Source: Dehalococcoidia bacterium (lineage in GTDB: Bacteria > Chloroflexota > Dehalococcoidia > Lucifugimonadales > SHYF01). Taken from it: a stretch of 40,520 nucleotides of DNA. How positions within the stretch are numbered: the first letter of the stretch is position 1; each line of letters starts with the position of its first letter. This document shows positions 18,589 to 27,054 of the stretch, in pieces. The notes beneath the pieces are model-generated. The model did no database searches and was not told the DNA's origin. It was given only the letters and a program-made list of their open reading frames with translations. Location: contig JAUSCR010000116.1 of assembly GCA_030651175.1 (NCBI GenBank), forward strand, positions 1-40,520, in the 5' to 3' direction. Position numbers and translations under genes: made by a program.

Positions 18589-19215
18589 ATGCGAGTAGGC
18601 GTTCTGGGCGGCACATTCGACCCCATACATATCGCCCACCTTATCCTGGCGGAGGAGGCGAGGGTATGCCTGGCCCTGGAGGAGGTGGTGTTTGTTGTCG
18701 CCGGAGCGCCGTGGATGAAGGCCGACTACGCCGTCTCTCCAGCAGACCTACGCCTCCAGATGGTACGCCTGGCAGTGGCATCCAACCCCTTCTTCAGAGC
18801 CTCGGCAGTAGAGGTAGATCGGCGTGGGCCAACCTACACCGTTGATACGCTGGAAACCCTCCGGCAGGAGTGGGGCTCCGAAGCGGACGTCTTCTTCCTT
18901 CTGGGCACGGATGTCCTGGTGGACCTGCCCCGGTGGAAAGACCCAGGGCGCTTTCTGCAACTTTGTACGCCGGTAGCCTTTGCCCGGCCAGGGCTTGGTA
19001 TGTCTGTCCTGGACGAGGTGGAGGTTCAGTTGCCGGGCCTGAAGAAAAGGGTAAAGGTGCTGGAAGGCCCGTCCCTGGGAGTCAGCAGCACGGATATACG
19101 CCGCCGCATTGCCCTGGGCAAGAGCGTCCGTTACTTGGTTCCGGCGACGGTGGAACGGTTCATAGCGGAGCACGGCCTGTACCGTAGCCAAGGGAACAAA
19201 CAGGAGCAGGTCTAG
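18589..19215 (+). CDS. nadD: nicotinate-nucleotide adenylyltransferase
   Basis: MRVGVLGGTFDPIHIAHLILAEEA...LLGTDVLVDLPRW...SSTDIRRRIALGKSVRYLVP. Confidence 0.96.
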   Translation: MRVGVLGGTFDPIHIAHLILAEEARVCLALEEVVFVVAGAPWMKADYAVSPADLRLQMVRLAVASNPFFRASAVEVDRRGPTYTVDTLETLRQEWGSEADVFFLLGTDVLVDLPRWKDPGRFLQLCTPVAFARPGLGMSVLDEVEVQLPGLKKRVKVLEGPSLGVSSTDIRRRIALGKSVRYLVPATVERFIAEHGLYRSQGNKQEQV

Positions 19216-19257
19216 TGGGGTGCCGCAGAGAGTCGGCACATCTTTCTGGGGGATTGC

Positions 19258-19339
19258 TAAGGGGGCACGCCCCCTTAGCTGAGGGTCTGGGGGACACCCC
19301 CAGATTTCCTCTTTTCCCCCTCTCCTGCAGGAGAGGGGG
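19258..19339. repeat. three-hairpin intergenic repeat, copy 1 (variant)
   Basis: CTAAGGGGGC-AC-GCCCCCTTAG; TCTGGGGG-ACA-CCCCCAGA; CCCCCTCTCCTGCAGGAGAGGGGG. Confidence 0.75.
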
Positions 19340-19451
19340 CCAGGGGGTGAGGTGTCTAACCCCAAAGGGCAGTACTCTCCCATGCAAGGAGCATCCATTT
19401 TGTAGAGGACTGTAGAGGACTAAGGTGTCAGGACACTAGGGAGAACTCAGC

Positions 19452-20123
19452 GTGACATCTTCAAAACAAATGCAGCAGAATACCAACACCGCCCGTGAAG
19501 TGGCGGGCATCCTCCTGGCCCAGGGAGCCGTGAGCATCAACGCAGCCCAGCCCTTCGTGTACGCATCAGGGGCCACCGGCCCCATCTACTGCGACCTGCG
19601 GCTCCTTATGGCATACCCAAAGCTGCGGGAGCGAATCACGGAGCTGCTGGTAGCGCGCATCCGGGAGAGCTGCCGGATGGAGGCGCTGGACGTTGTAGCT
19701 GGGGTTGCCACGGCGGGCATCCCTTGGGCGGCCTGGGTAGCCGACAAGTTGACCAAGCCCTTGGCCTACGTGCGGGACGCGCCCAAAGGCCACGGAAAAG
19801 GCCAGCAGGTGGAAGGGGGAGTCGTGTCCGGCCAGGGGGCCATAGTGGTGGAGGACCTGACAAACCTCGGTGGCAGCGCCCTTGCGGCGGCGGCAGCCCT
19901 GCGGGACGTGGGGGCCAGAGCGGACCACTGCTTCAGCATCCTCACGTATGAGTTTCCCCAGGCGGGAGAGGCATTCCGCGCGGCGGGAGTAGAACTGCAC
20001 TCCCTGTGTGGCCTTTCCACCCTGCTGGGGGTGGCTACTGCCAGCGGTCAGATAGATTCCGAGGCGGAGCAGGCAGTGCGGGCATGGTGGAGGAAAGGGT
20101 CCGTGGTGGCAAAGCGCGAATAG
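19452..20123 (+). CDS. pyrE: orotate phosphoribosyltransferase
   Basis: FVYASGATGPIYCDLRLLMAYPKLR...VVAGVATAGIPWAAWVADKL..YVRD..KGHGKGQQVEG...VVEDLTNLGGSALAA. Confidence 0.93.
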   Translation: MTSSKQMQQNTNTAREVAGILLAQGAVSINAAQPFVYASGATGPIYCDLRLLMAYPKLRERITELLVARIRESCRMEALDVVAGVATAGIPWAAWVADKLTKPLAYVRDAPKGHGKGQQVEGGVVSGQGAIVVEDLTNLGGSALAAAAALRDVGARADHCFSILTYEFPQAGEAFRAAGVELHSLCGLSTLLGVATASGQIDSEAEQAVRAWWRKGSVVAKRE

Positions 20124-20205
20124 CCGTTGCCCCAAGCCAGTCCAAAACGTCTGGCCTGGTGCTAATGCTTGCAAAGACCACGGCGCCCGGCTCTGGGGAG
20201 TCCAG

Positions 20206-20283
20206 GGGGGCGAAGCCCCCTTGGCGGGGGAACTGGGGGTGTCCCCCAGAGGTTTCTCAATCCCCCTTCCTGAAGGAAGGGGG
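20206..20283. repeat. three-hairpin intergenic repeat, copy 2
   Basis: GGGGGC-GAA-GCCCCC; CTGGGGG-TGT-CCCCCAG; CCCCCTTCCT-GA-AGGAAGGGGG. Confidence 0.8.
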
Positions 20284-20357
20284 ACAAAGGGGGATGGTTC
20301 GTTGCTCATGATGCTATACTTCCAATGTTCGCCATCCAGCCATTCGAGGAGGAACCA

Positions 20358-21008
20358 ATGATTGGGCTGATAGGTGGAACGGGACCCGAAGGCCGCGGCC
20401 TAGCGCTGCGCTTTGCCCTGGCGGGGGAGAAGGTGTTCATAGGCTCCCGCAGCCAGGAGCGCGGCCAGCAGATAGCCCAGGAGCTTGGCCAGCTTGCTCC
20501 TTCCGTCGCCCGCTCCATAAGCGGCGGCGCCAACGAGGATGCCTCTTCCCTGGGTGACTTAGTGCTCATCACCACACCCTACGAAGGGCAGAAGGAGACT
20601 CTGGAGGCCCTGCGGCCAAGGCTGACAGGCAAGATAGTGGTCAGCGTGATAGCTCCTATGGCCTTCGAAAGGGGGCGTGCCCGGGCAATCGAAGTGCCAG
20701 AGGGGTCGGCGGCATTGCAGGCCAAGTCGCTTCTGCCAGAGGCGACGGTCGTCGGAGCCTTCCAGAACATGTCCGCCGAAGACCTCCTGGTGCCGGACAA
20801 GTCTGTGGACTGCGATGTCATCGTCTGCGCCGATAGCGCGGAGGCAAGGCAGGCAGTCATGGCGCTGGCCGAGAAGATCAAGGGCGTTAGAGCTGTGAAT
20901 GGGGGCGGGTTGGCCAACGCCCGCTACGTCGAGGAGTTGACAGTATTGCTTGTAAGCATCAACCGTAACTACAAGATCCATTCATCCATCCGCATCACGG
21001 GACTGTAG
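20358..21008 (+). CDS. npdG: NADPH-dependent F420 reductase-like protein
   Basis: MIGLIGGTGPEGRGLALRFALAGEKVFIGSRSQERGQQIAQEL...VVGAFQNMSAEDL. Confidence 0.88.
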   Translation: MIGLIGGTGPEGRGLALRFALAGEKVFIGSRSQERGQQIAQELGQLAPSVARSISGGANEDASSLGDLVLITTPYEGQKETLEALRPRLTGKIVVSVIAPMAFERGRARAIEVPEGSAALQAKSLLPEATVVGAFQNMSAEDLLVPDKSVDCDVIVCADSAEARQAVMALAEKIKGVRAVNGGGLANARYVEELTVLLVSINRNYKIHSSIRITGL

Positions 21009-21034
21009 GGACGAGGCATGCCTCGTCCCTACAG
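21003..21034. repeat. perfect 32-bp palindrome overlapping the npdG stop codon
   Basis: CTGTAGGGACGAGGCATGCCTCGTCCCTACAG equals its reverse complement; npdG TAG at 21006-21008 lies inside. Confidence 0.8.
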
Positions 21035-21043
21035 AGGGCTAGC

Positions 21044-21988
21044 TTGTTCAAAGCAAAGGTATCCAGCGCCAGGAAGCCTTACGACCGCACAGCCGCCAAG
21101 CGTGCGGTGCGCATTAGCCTGGGCATCTCGGCCGTTTTCTTTCTCATCGAGGCCATTGGCGGGTGGCTGACCAACAGCCTGGCCTTGCTGGCCGATGCGG
21201 GGCACGTGCTGACCGATGTGGGGGCCCTGGGCATGACATTGCTGGCCTTCTGGTTCGCGGCTCGGCCTGTTAGCCCGGCCCGTACCTACGGCTACTTCCG
21301 GGCGGAGGTTCTGGCCGCTCTGGCCAACGGCCTCAGTGTGTGGCTGGTGGCGGCGTTCATACTGCTCCAGGCGTACCGCCGCCTCATGGACCCACCGGAG
21401 GTCCTTAGTGGCCCCATGGTCGTCATTGCTTTCCTGGGGTTGCTGGCCAACTTGGCCGCAGCCCTGGTGCTGTACGGCTCATCCAAGGAAAGCCTCAACG
21501 TCCGCGCTGCCTTTGTCAATGTGGCCACCGACGCCGTGCAGTCCGTGGGTGTGATCATCGCGGGGTTCCTAATGCTTTTCTTCGGGTGGTACATCACAGA
21601 CCCCGTCGTCAGCGTGATCATCGCCGTGCTAATCACCTATTCGGGGGGCAGGATAGTGCTCCAGGCAACGCACGTTTTGCTGGAGGGGACGCCTGCCGGC
21701 ATAGACGTGGTGGGTCTTCAGGATGCCCTGCGGCAGGCACCGGGGGTGCGCGCCGTTCACGATCTACATACCTGGAGCATCACATCCGGCTACAACGCCA
21801 TGAGCGCCCACGTTACCTTGAAGGACGAAGTCAGCCACGAAGAGGAACAGGGGGTCCTGAGCCATCTACGAGAGGTGGCAACAACCCAGTACGGCATAGG
21901 CCATGTAACCATTCAGCTTGAAAGCGGCTCCATGGCTGGCGAAGAGGACCATGAACCTGCGACTGGCCGTGCCAAAGATAGCCGGTAG
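21044..21988 (+). CDS. cation diffusion facilitator family transporter
   Basis: FLIEAIGGWLTNSLALLADAGHVLTDVGALGMTLLAFW...NVATDAVQSVGVIIAG; TTG start proposed at 21044. Confidence 0.94.
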   Translation: MFKAKVSSARKPYDRTAAKRAVRISLGISAVFFLIEAIGGWLTNSLALLADAGHVLTDVGALGMTLLAFWFAARPVSPARTYGYFRAEVLAALANGLSVWLVAAFILLQAYRRLMDPPEVLSGPMVVIAFLGLLANLAAALVLYGSSKESLNVRAAFVNVATDAVQSVGVIIAGFLMLFFGWYITDPVVSVIIAVLITYSGGRIVLQATHVLLEGTPAGIDVVGLQDALRQAPGVRAVHDLHTWSITSGYNAMSAHVTLKDEVSHEEEQGVLSHLREVATTQYGIGHVTIQLESGSMAGEEDHEPATGRAKDSR

Positions 21989-22009
21989 CCTGCTTTGGAG
22001 CTTCCCCGA

Positions 22010-22702
22010 ATGACCGACAAAGCGAACACGCCTCGCGTTACGGGCCTCTTCGTTGTCTTGGCGGCCCTGTTTGTTACCATGCTCATCGCCTCCAACGTCA
22101 TCGCCGTCAAGCTCATCCAGGTGTGGGGCCATCCCTTGTTCGCGGCCATCGTCGTGTTTCCCATCACCTACATCCTGGGCGACATCCTGACGGAGGTGTA
22201 CGGCTTTCGCTTTGCCCGCCGGGTCATCTGGCTAGGGTTCCTTTGCAATAGCTTGGCGGTGTTGGGCTTCTGGCTTGGGGGACTCCTTCCGCCGGCGGTT
22301 TTTTGGCAGGGCCAGGAGGCCTATCAGACGATTCTGGGATCCACTCCCCGCATCCTGGCTGCCTCCTTGGCCGCCTACCTGGTGGGCGAGTTCACCAACT
22401 CTTTGGTCCTCTCCCGCATGAAGGTTGCCACGCGGGGGCGATGGCTCTGGACACGCACCATCGGCTCCACCGTTGTGGGCGAAGGCGTGGACTCCCTGGT
22501 CTTCGCCACGGGAGCACTGGCAGGCACTCTACCTGGTAGCGTCTTGCTGGATGTGTTGCTGACCCAGTGGATTGCCAAGGTGCTGTACGAGACGGCGGCG
22601 ACTCCCTTCACATACGCTGTTGTAGCCTGGGTGAAGCGCCACGAGGGCATTGACACCTATGACCGGCAGGTCTCCCTGAACCCCCTGGCATTTCTAAGGT
22701 AG
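22010..22702 (+). CDS. yhhQ: queuosine precursor transporter (YhhQ/VUT family)
   Basis: LIASNVIAVKLIQ...VFPITYILGDILTEVYGFRFARRVIWLGF...YLVGEFTNSLVLSRMK...GEGVDSLVFATGALAG. Confidence 0.9.
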   Translation: MTDKANTPRVTGLFVVLAALFVTMLIASNVIAVKLIQVWGHPLFAAIVVFPITYILGDILTEVYGFRFARRVIWLGFLCNSLAVLGFWLGGLLPPAVFWQGQEAYQTILGSTPRILAASLAAYLVGEFTNSLVLSRMKVATRGRWLWTRTIGSTVVGEGVDSLVFATGALAGTLPGSVLLDVLLTQWIAKVLYETAATPFTYAVVAWVKRHEGIDTYDRQVSLNPLAFLR

Positions 22703-22731
22703 GCAGGCTGCTGAAAATGGGGGAGTCCAGA

Positions 22732-22747
22732 GGGGGCGGAAGCCCCC
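22732..22747. repeat. left-arm fragment of the three-hairpin repeat (copy 3)
   Basis: gagtccagaGGGGGC-GGAA-GCCCCCttggcagg matches left arms at 20201 and 29696. Confidence 0.65.
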
Positions 22748-22797
22748 TTGGCAGGCCGCAGTTACCTGAGGACAACCCCTGCGCCCTTACTGGCTAG

Positions 22798-23010
22798 CTA
22801 GCCCTTGATGTATTGATTTAGGGTTTTCTTCCAGTACCTTCGGACTTTGGTTCCATCTTTCCAAGTAAAAGTGGTGTCGTCGCAGTGGTTGATTAGTTGA
22901 GAAAAGTCCTGGATAATCTGGATAATATCCCTTCGCGTAGAATTGGCCTGTTGAACTGCATCCATCCTTGTGTGCTCTGCGTTTGCTATTGCATACCAAT
23001 GATGTGGCAT
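22798..23010 (-). CDS. small hypothetical protein (~70 aa)
   Basis: MPHHWYAIANAEHTRMDAVQQANSTRRDIIQIIQDFSQLINHCDDTTFTWKDGTKVRRYWKKTLNQYIKG; A+T-richer than flanks; no family recognised. Confidence 0.5.
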   Translation of the reverse strand: MPHHWYAIANAEHTRMDAVQQANSTRRDIIQIIQDFSQLINHCDDTTFTWKDGTKVRRYWKKTLNQYIKG

Positions 23011-23158
23011 TGAATTACTCCTTTCCGTGAGATTCCTCACCCCATAAAGCTTACGATTATGCTTGGCGAGCTTCCAAGACTGCGCTGGACCCAATTTGCC
23101 TCGGAGCGTTGGTTCAAGAGTCAGGAAGGTGCAGGGAACCTTGGTTCCCGCTGGGGGT

Positions 23159-23210
23159 CTGGGGGTATCCCCCAGATTTCTTTCTTCCCCCTTCCTGGCC
23201 AGGAAGGGGG
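23159..23210. repeat. right two hairpins of three-hairpin repeat (copy 4)
   Basis: CTGGGGG-TAT-CCCCCAG and perfect palindrome CCCCCTTCCTGGCCAGGAAGGGGG. Confidence 0.75.
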
Positions 23211-23246
23211 TCGGGGGGATGGTCGAAGAAGTGCTTTAGGAACCCC

Positions 23247-23471
23247 CTACCCCTTCCGCGCCGTCTCCACTATGGGCTGCGCTATTATCCACAAGCTCAC
23301 CATGGTGTACCCCACCATCAGCGCCAGCATGGGGTACTGGCTCCGCAAGGCGGCCTTCCTGTCCTCCAGCGTTCTCATGGCCACCACGTGGGCCACGTAC
23401 ACCGCAATTATGTGGCCGGTCACAATGGCGGCCACCGCCGTGAACCAGGCGATGCGGGCGCAAATGAGACG
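23247..23471 (-). pseudogene. C-terminal remnant of a polytopic membrane protein
   Basis: Minus-strand frame reads CARIAWFTAVAAIVTGHIIAVYVAHVVAMRTLEDRKAALRSQYPMLALMVGYTMVSLWIIAQPIVETARKG*; two TM-like segments, no proper N-terminus, abruptly joined to the XRE gene 3' end. Confidence 0.5.
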
Positions 23472-23481
23472 GGACCTATGA

Positions 23482-23871
23482 CTATGCTTTCAACTCTTCT
23501 ACCGCGACTATATATCGTATAAATTGGAGATATTTCTCCACCTCAGCAAACTCACTCTCGCTGACCAAAAGTGTGTAAGGTTCATGCACCGGCAAAGCTT
23601 TAATACTCGGTAAAGGCGCGAGATATCGCGTGAGGGCAGCGGGAAGTAGTAGGTAATCGGGGTGAGTGTCAAGTGCCTTAGCTAACTTGAGCAGTACTCC
23701 TGGACGTGTTGGTGTCAGCGTTCCGCACTCAATCTTAGAAAGGGTCTTATAAGGTACTCCCGCTTCTTTGGCTAGGCGCGTGACTGTCCAATCCCTTCCC
23801 AGTCTGAGCTGCTCGAGCTTCTTGCCAAGTTCGGTTTGCCTAGGTTTAGTTCGCCGCCCTCTTTTTGCCAT
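23482..23871 (-). CDS. XRE-family HTH transcriptional regulator
   Basis: GKKLEQLRLGRDWTVTRLAKEAGVPYKTLSKIECGTLTPTRPGVLLKLAKALDTHPDYLL. Confidence 0.9.
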   Translation of the reverse strand: MAKRGRRTKPRQTELGKKLEQLRLGRDWTVTRLAKEAGVPYKTLSKIECGTLTPTRPGVLLKLAKALDTHPDYLLLPAALTRYLAPLPSIKALPVHEPYTLLVSESEFAEVEKYLQFIRYIVAVEELKA

Positions 23872-23877
23872 CGCTCA

Positions 23878-23907
23878 ATAATAAAGCGATGGAGTCTTGA
23901 CAGTCAA
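23878..23907 (-). promoter_or_regulatory. XRE gene promoter (probably leaderless)
   Basis: Minus strand TTGACT-N18-TATTAT, -10 ends 6 nt before the XRE ATG. Confidence 0.55.
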
Positions 23908-23935
23908 CAATATATCTCATACACTGGCGATATAT
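23897..23935 (+). promoter_or_regulatory. promoter and operator-like dyad of the small-protein/HD operon
   Basis: TTGACA (23897) - N17 - TACACT (23920); inverted repeat ATATATC (23910-23916)/GATATAT (23929-23935) brackets the -10. Confidence 0.6.
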
Positions 23936-23983
23936 GAAGCCTCTTGCACATCCGAGTGAATGCAGTTAGGATGGAGGCTCTCA

Positions 23984-24406
23984 ATGGCTATATCAGGTGG
24001 GAAAATGAGTATGTCTGGCGATTATTGGGACTATGTCAATGCACTGTCGTATGCCTTGGCAAAGGGAACGCCTAAAACACCACAACGTTTCACTGGCGAT
24101 CCGATGCAATGGCATCAAGCCATGTATGAGCTGCTACCACGATACAAAGATCGCCTTCCGGTTTTCCGCCACATTGTTTTTGATACTACCCCAGGCAGGC
24201 AGCCATTCAGCGCTGAGGTGGATCATTTCCTACACGTCCTTGCCCAATCGAGGTTACTGAGCGCTCTTAATACGGCATATGCGGTATTTGAATTTAGCGA
24301 TAAGCAAAAAGAGACGATAATCCGCCTGAACGAGAAGCGAGTAAAGCAATACGAAGGCGTTTTGGAGGAGTTAGGAAGGGAGTTGGCTGCGAAGGTTCTG
24401 GTATAA
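23984..24406 (+). CDS. hypothetical protein, first gene of XRE-controlled HD operon
   Basis: ~140 aa MAISGGKMSMSGDYWDYVNALSYALAKG...; GGAGG 6 nt before ATG 23984; no family recognised. Confidence 0.7.
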   Translation: MAISGGKMSMSGDYWDYVNALSYALAKGTPKTPQRFTGDPMQWHQAMYELLPRYKDRLPVFRHIVFDTTPGRQPFSAEVDHFLHVLAQSRLLSALNTAYAVFEFSDKQKETIIRLNEKRVKQYEGVLEELGRELAAKVLV

Positions 24407-24415
24407 GGCGAGGCC

Positions 24416-25966
24416 ATGCCACTCCCTAGTTCGACGGTTACTGTGGAGAGTCTTAGAGCGGAGATTTCAGACTACGTCAGTGAACGGTTCGATGGGTTCG
24501 TTCCAAATCCCCAGAACTCCAATCACCACGCAGATGGAAAGGTAATTCGAGACCCAATTCACGGGTTTCATCACCTGAAAGCATGGGAGGTCGAGGTCGT
24601 AGACTCCCCTCTCTTACAGCGGCTCCGGTCAATTCACCAAAATGGCCTTGTCTTCCTCGTTTATCCTAGCGCGAATCATTCGCGTTTTGAACACAGCCTC
24701 GGTGTGGCGAAGGTAATTCAAGACGTCGTTGGGGAATTAAACACCCCGGGCTTGTTCAGTGAAACAACCGTTGGGGAACTACGGCTAGCGGCACTTCTCC
24801 ACGATTCAGGACATGGTATCTTTTCTCATCTGTCTGAGACACTAATCTATGAGCGGTGGTACGACAATTTCCAGCCCATTAGGCAGATTGCTCCGTTCCA
24901 AGGAAAGACTGTGGGAGAGATAGTGTCGTATCTCCTTGTGACAAGTCCACGATTCCGAGCATTTCTTGAGGATATTAACTCTCGCTACAACCAGAATTTC
25001 AATGTTGATCGTATAGCTGGGTTGATTGTGGGCAACGTGCAAAATCCAACTATGGAGGCCTACCAGCGAGACCTAATCACAGGACCCCTTGATGCAGACA
25101 AACTCGACTATATCGCACGCGATTCTTGCTTTACAGGTATTAGAGCCGAGGTTGACGTTCCACAGATTATTCGCTCCATGAAAGTGTGGGATAGAAGCGG
25201 TTCAAGGTTCCCACGGTCTCTAGTAGTAAAGGTGCAGGGGGTTAGCTTCATCGAGCAGATGCATTTTGCGCGACTGTTATTGTACCCAGCCATGTATCAT
25301 CACCAAAAGGTGCGTGCTATAGAGTGCATGGTGCGGGGAATTTTCGACACTATCTGGGCGGCACCCGATGAAATCCGGGAGCCTGTTCTGAAATTTAGCC
25401 GTATTACTGACTTCCTGCGGCTGACTGAGGGTGAATTCCTTGCCCTTGCCTCCCGAGAACCCTTAATACGCCAACAAATCGAAAAGTTACAGAATCGGAC
25501 TCTTTTTCGTAGGGCCTTACAGGTTTCGGCGTCTTTGATTAGAGGAGAGGTAGAATCAACTCGTTACAGCGACCTCGTAGGGTTGGGCAAGTTCACCCCA
25601 GAAGCCTCAGCCCGACTTAACGAAATACGTAAGACAATCTACGATTTAATCCCGGCGGCGGCGAAGACTGATAGGACATTAAACGACATCTGGGTAGACG
25701 TACCGGATCAGCCTAGTGCCAAAGACATGGAGCTTTGTAAAGTCGATACTGGGGAGTCTGAGCCGGTTCCACTAGACACATTGTTCCCCTTGGCCTCCTG
25801 GCTTAAGGGTTATGCTGAAAACAAATGGACTGCTCATGTTTACGGCTATCCGGACGAAGCTTTTCTCACTAGCCTTAATCGCGCCACCACTGAATATTTC
25901 AACAGTGAGTACAGTCTTACATTCCAAGATAGAGCTACCACTGAATGTAAGCTGACCCTTAGATAA
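24416..25966 (+). CDS. HD-domain phosphohydrolase, SAMHD1/dNTPase-like
   Basis: KVIRDPIHGFHHLKAWEVEVVDSPLLQRLRSIHQNGLVFLVYPSANHSRFEHSLGVAK...LAALLHDSGHGIFSHLSE...DADKLDYIARDS: H..HD..D metal site intact. Confidence 0.92.
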   Translation: MPLPSSTVTVESLRAEISDYVSERFDGFVPNPQNSNHHADGKVIRDPIHGFHHLKAWEVEVVDSPLLQRLRSIHQNGLVFLVYPSANHSRFEHSLGVAKVIQDVVGELNTPGLFSETTVGELRLAALLHDSGHGIFSHLSETLIYERWYDNFQPIRQIAPFQGKTVGEIVSYLLVTSPRFRAFLEDINSRYNQNFNVDRIAGLIVGNVQNPTMEAYQRDLITGPLDADKLDYIARDSCFTGIRAEVDVPQIIRSMKVWDRSGSRFPRSLVVKVQGVSFIEQMHFARLLLYPAMYHHQKVRAIECMVRGIFDTIWAAPDEIREPVLKFSRITDFLRLTEGEFLALASREPLIRQQIEKLQNRTLFRRALQVSASLIRGEVESTRYSDLVGLGKFTPEASARLNEIRKTIYDLIPAAAKTDRTLNDIWVDVPDQPSAKDMELCKVDTGESEPVPLDTLFPLASWLKGYAENKWTAHVYGYPDEAFLTSLNRATTEYFNSEYSLTFQDRATTECKLTLR

Positions 25967-26063
25967 GCTAGTCTTGTGTACGACATCTCAGCCGGAAGGC
26001 CATTTCCCCTTTCGTTTGATTGCCATTGTTACCGATGCCTCCGGCCCGAAATATGCAACACGC

Positions 26064-26927
26064 TCATTTTACAGCATTGTGGAACCGGCGCAGGGCATCC
26101 AGGTGTTGCTTTAGGGAGGTGAAGCCCGCGCGCATGGTGTTCACCGACAGGTGGGTAGCCCCTAGCTTCTGCCAGTCTGCCGCTGTCTTGGCCCAGTCTT
26201 GCGGGATGGAGTCCTGAACGCCGATTCGCGCCTCCACTCCAATTTTGGCCGGGTCCCGGCCAGCCTCTTGCGCATAGCCACGCATACGCTCCAGCATTTG
26301 CTGGACCTCCTCGGTGGGGGGCATTTGCGGGAACCAGCCGTCCCCCAGCCGGCCCACTCTTTTGAGGAGCGGTTCCGCCCTTCCGCCAAGCCAGATGGGT
26401 ATGGGGCGCTGCACTGGCAGAGGGTTAATCCCTGCCGCCGTAACCTTATCCCACCGGCCCTTGAATGTGACGACCTCCTGAGTCCATAGTGCCCGCATGA
26501 GAGCTATCTGCTCCTCGCTGCGGCGGCCCCGGGTGTGGAAGTCCTGGCCCAGGGCTTCGTACTCTATTGTGTTCCATCCGGTCCCTATGCCCAGGCGCAG
26601 CCGCCCGCCTGTGAGGACGTCTACCTCTGCCGCTTGTTTGGCCACCAACACTGTTTGGCGCTGCGGCAGGATGACGATGCTTGTCACCAGCTCCAGCCTC
26701 TTCGTGAGGGCCGCCAGGTATCCGAACAGCACAAAAGGCTCGTGGAACTGGGACTTGTGGTCGTAAGGCCCACGGTAGCCCTCATGCTGGGCCGGATCAG
26801 CCCCTACCACGTGATCGAAGATCACAAGATGGGCATACCCCATTTCTTCCACGGCCTGGGCGTACTCCCGTACAACCGCCGGGTCGGGGCCAAGCTCTGT
26901 TTGGGGGAAGACAACACCTAGTTTCAC
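26064..26927 (-). CDS. LLM-class F420-dependent oxidoreductase
   Basis: MKLGVVFPQTELGPDPAVVREYAQAVEEMGYAHLVIFDHVVG...LVTSIVILPQRQTVLVAKQAAEVDVLTGGRLRLGIGTGWN. Confidence 0.94.
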   Translation of the reverse strand: MKLGVVFPQTELGPDPAVVREYAQAVEEMGYAHLVIFDHVVGADPAQHEGYRGPYDHKSQFHEPFVLFGYLAALTKRLELVTSIVILPQRQTVLVAKQAAEVDVLTGGRLRLGIGTGWNTIEYEALGQDFHTRGRRSEEQIALMRALWTQEVVTFKGRWDKVTAAGINPLPVQRPIPIWLGGRAEPLLKRVGRLGDGWFPQMPPTEEVQQMLERMRGYAQEAGRDPAKIGVEARIGVQDSIPQDWAKTAADWQKLGATHLSVNTMRAGFTSLKQHLDALRRFHNAVK

Positions 26928-27054
26928 GGTCGCCTCCGATTCGTCAACAGATAATGGGTGGTATTATACACGCCTACTGGAACATTCCATATAATGCCAA
27001 GTACGTCAGGGCCGGTGTGCGGCGGGGCCGCCAAGCCCCACTCTCTGGGCTGCC

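Noticed and set aside
23283-23293. Exact TTATCCACA DnaA-box match near 23285
   Set aside because: Single isolated copy; about 0.3 expected by chance in 40 kb on two strands, and not near dnaA.
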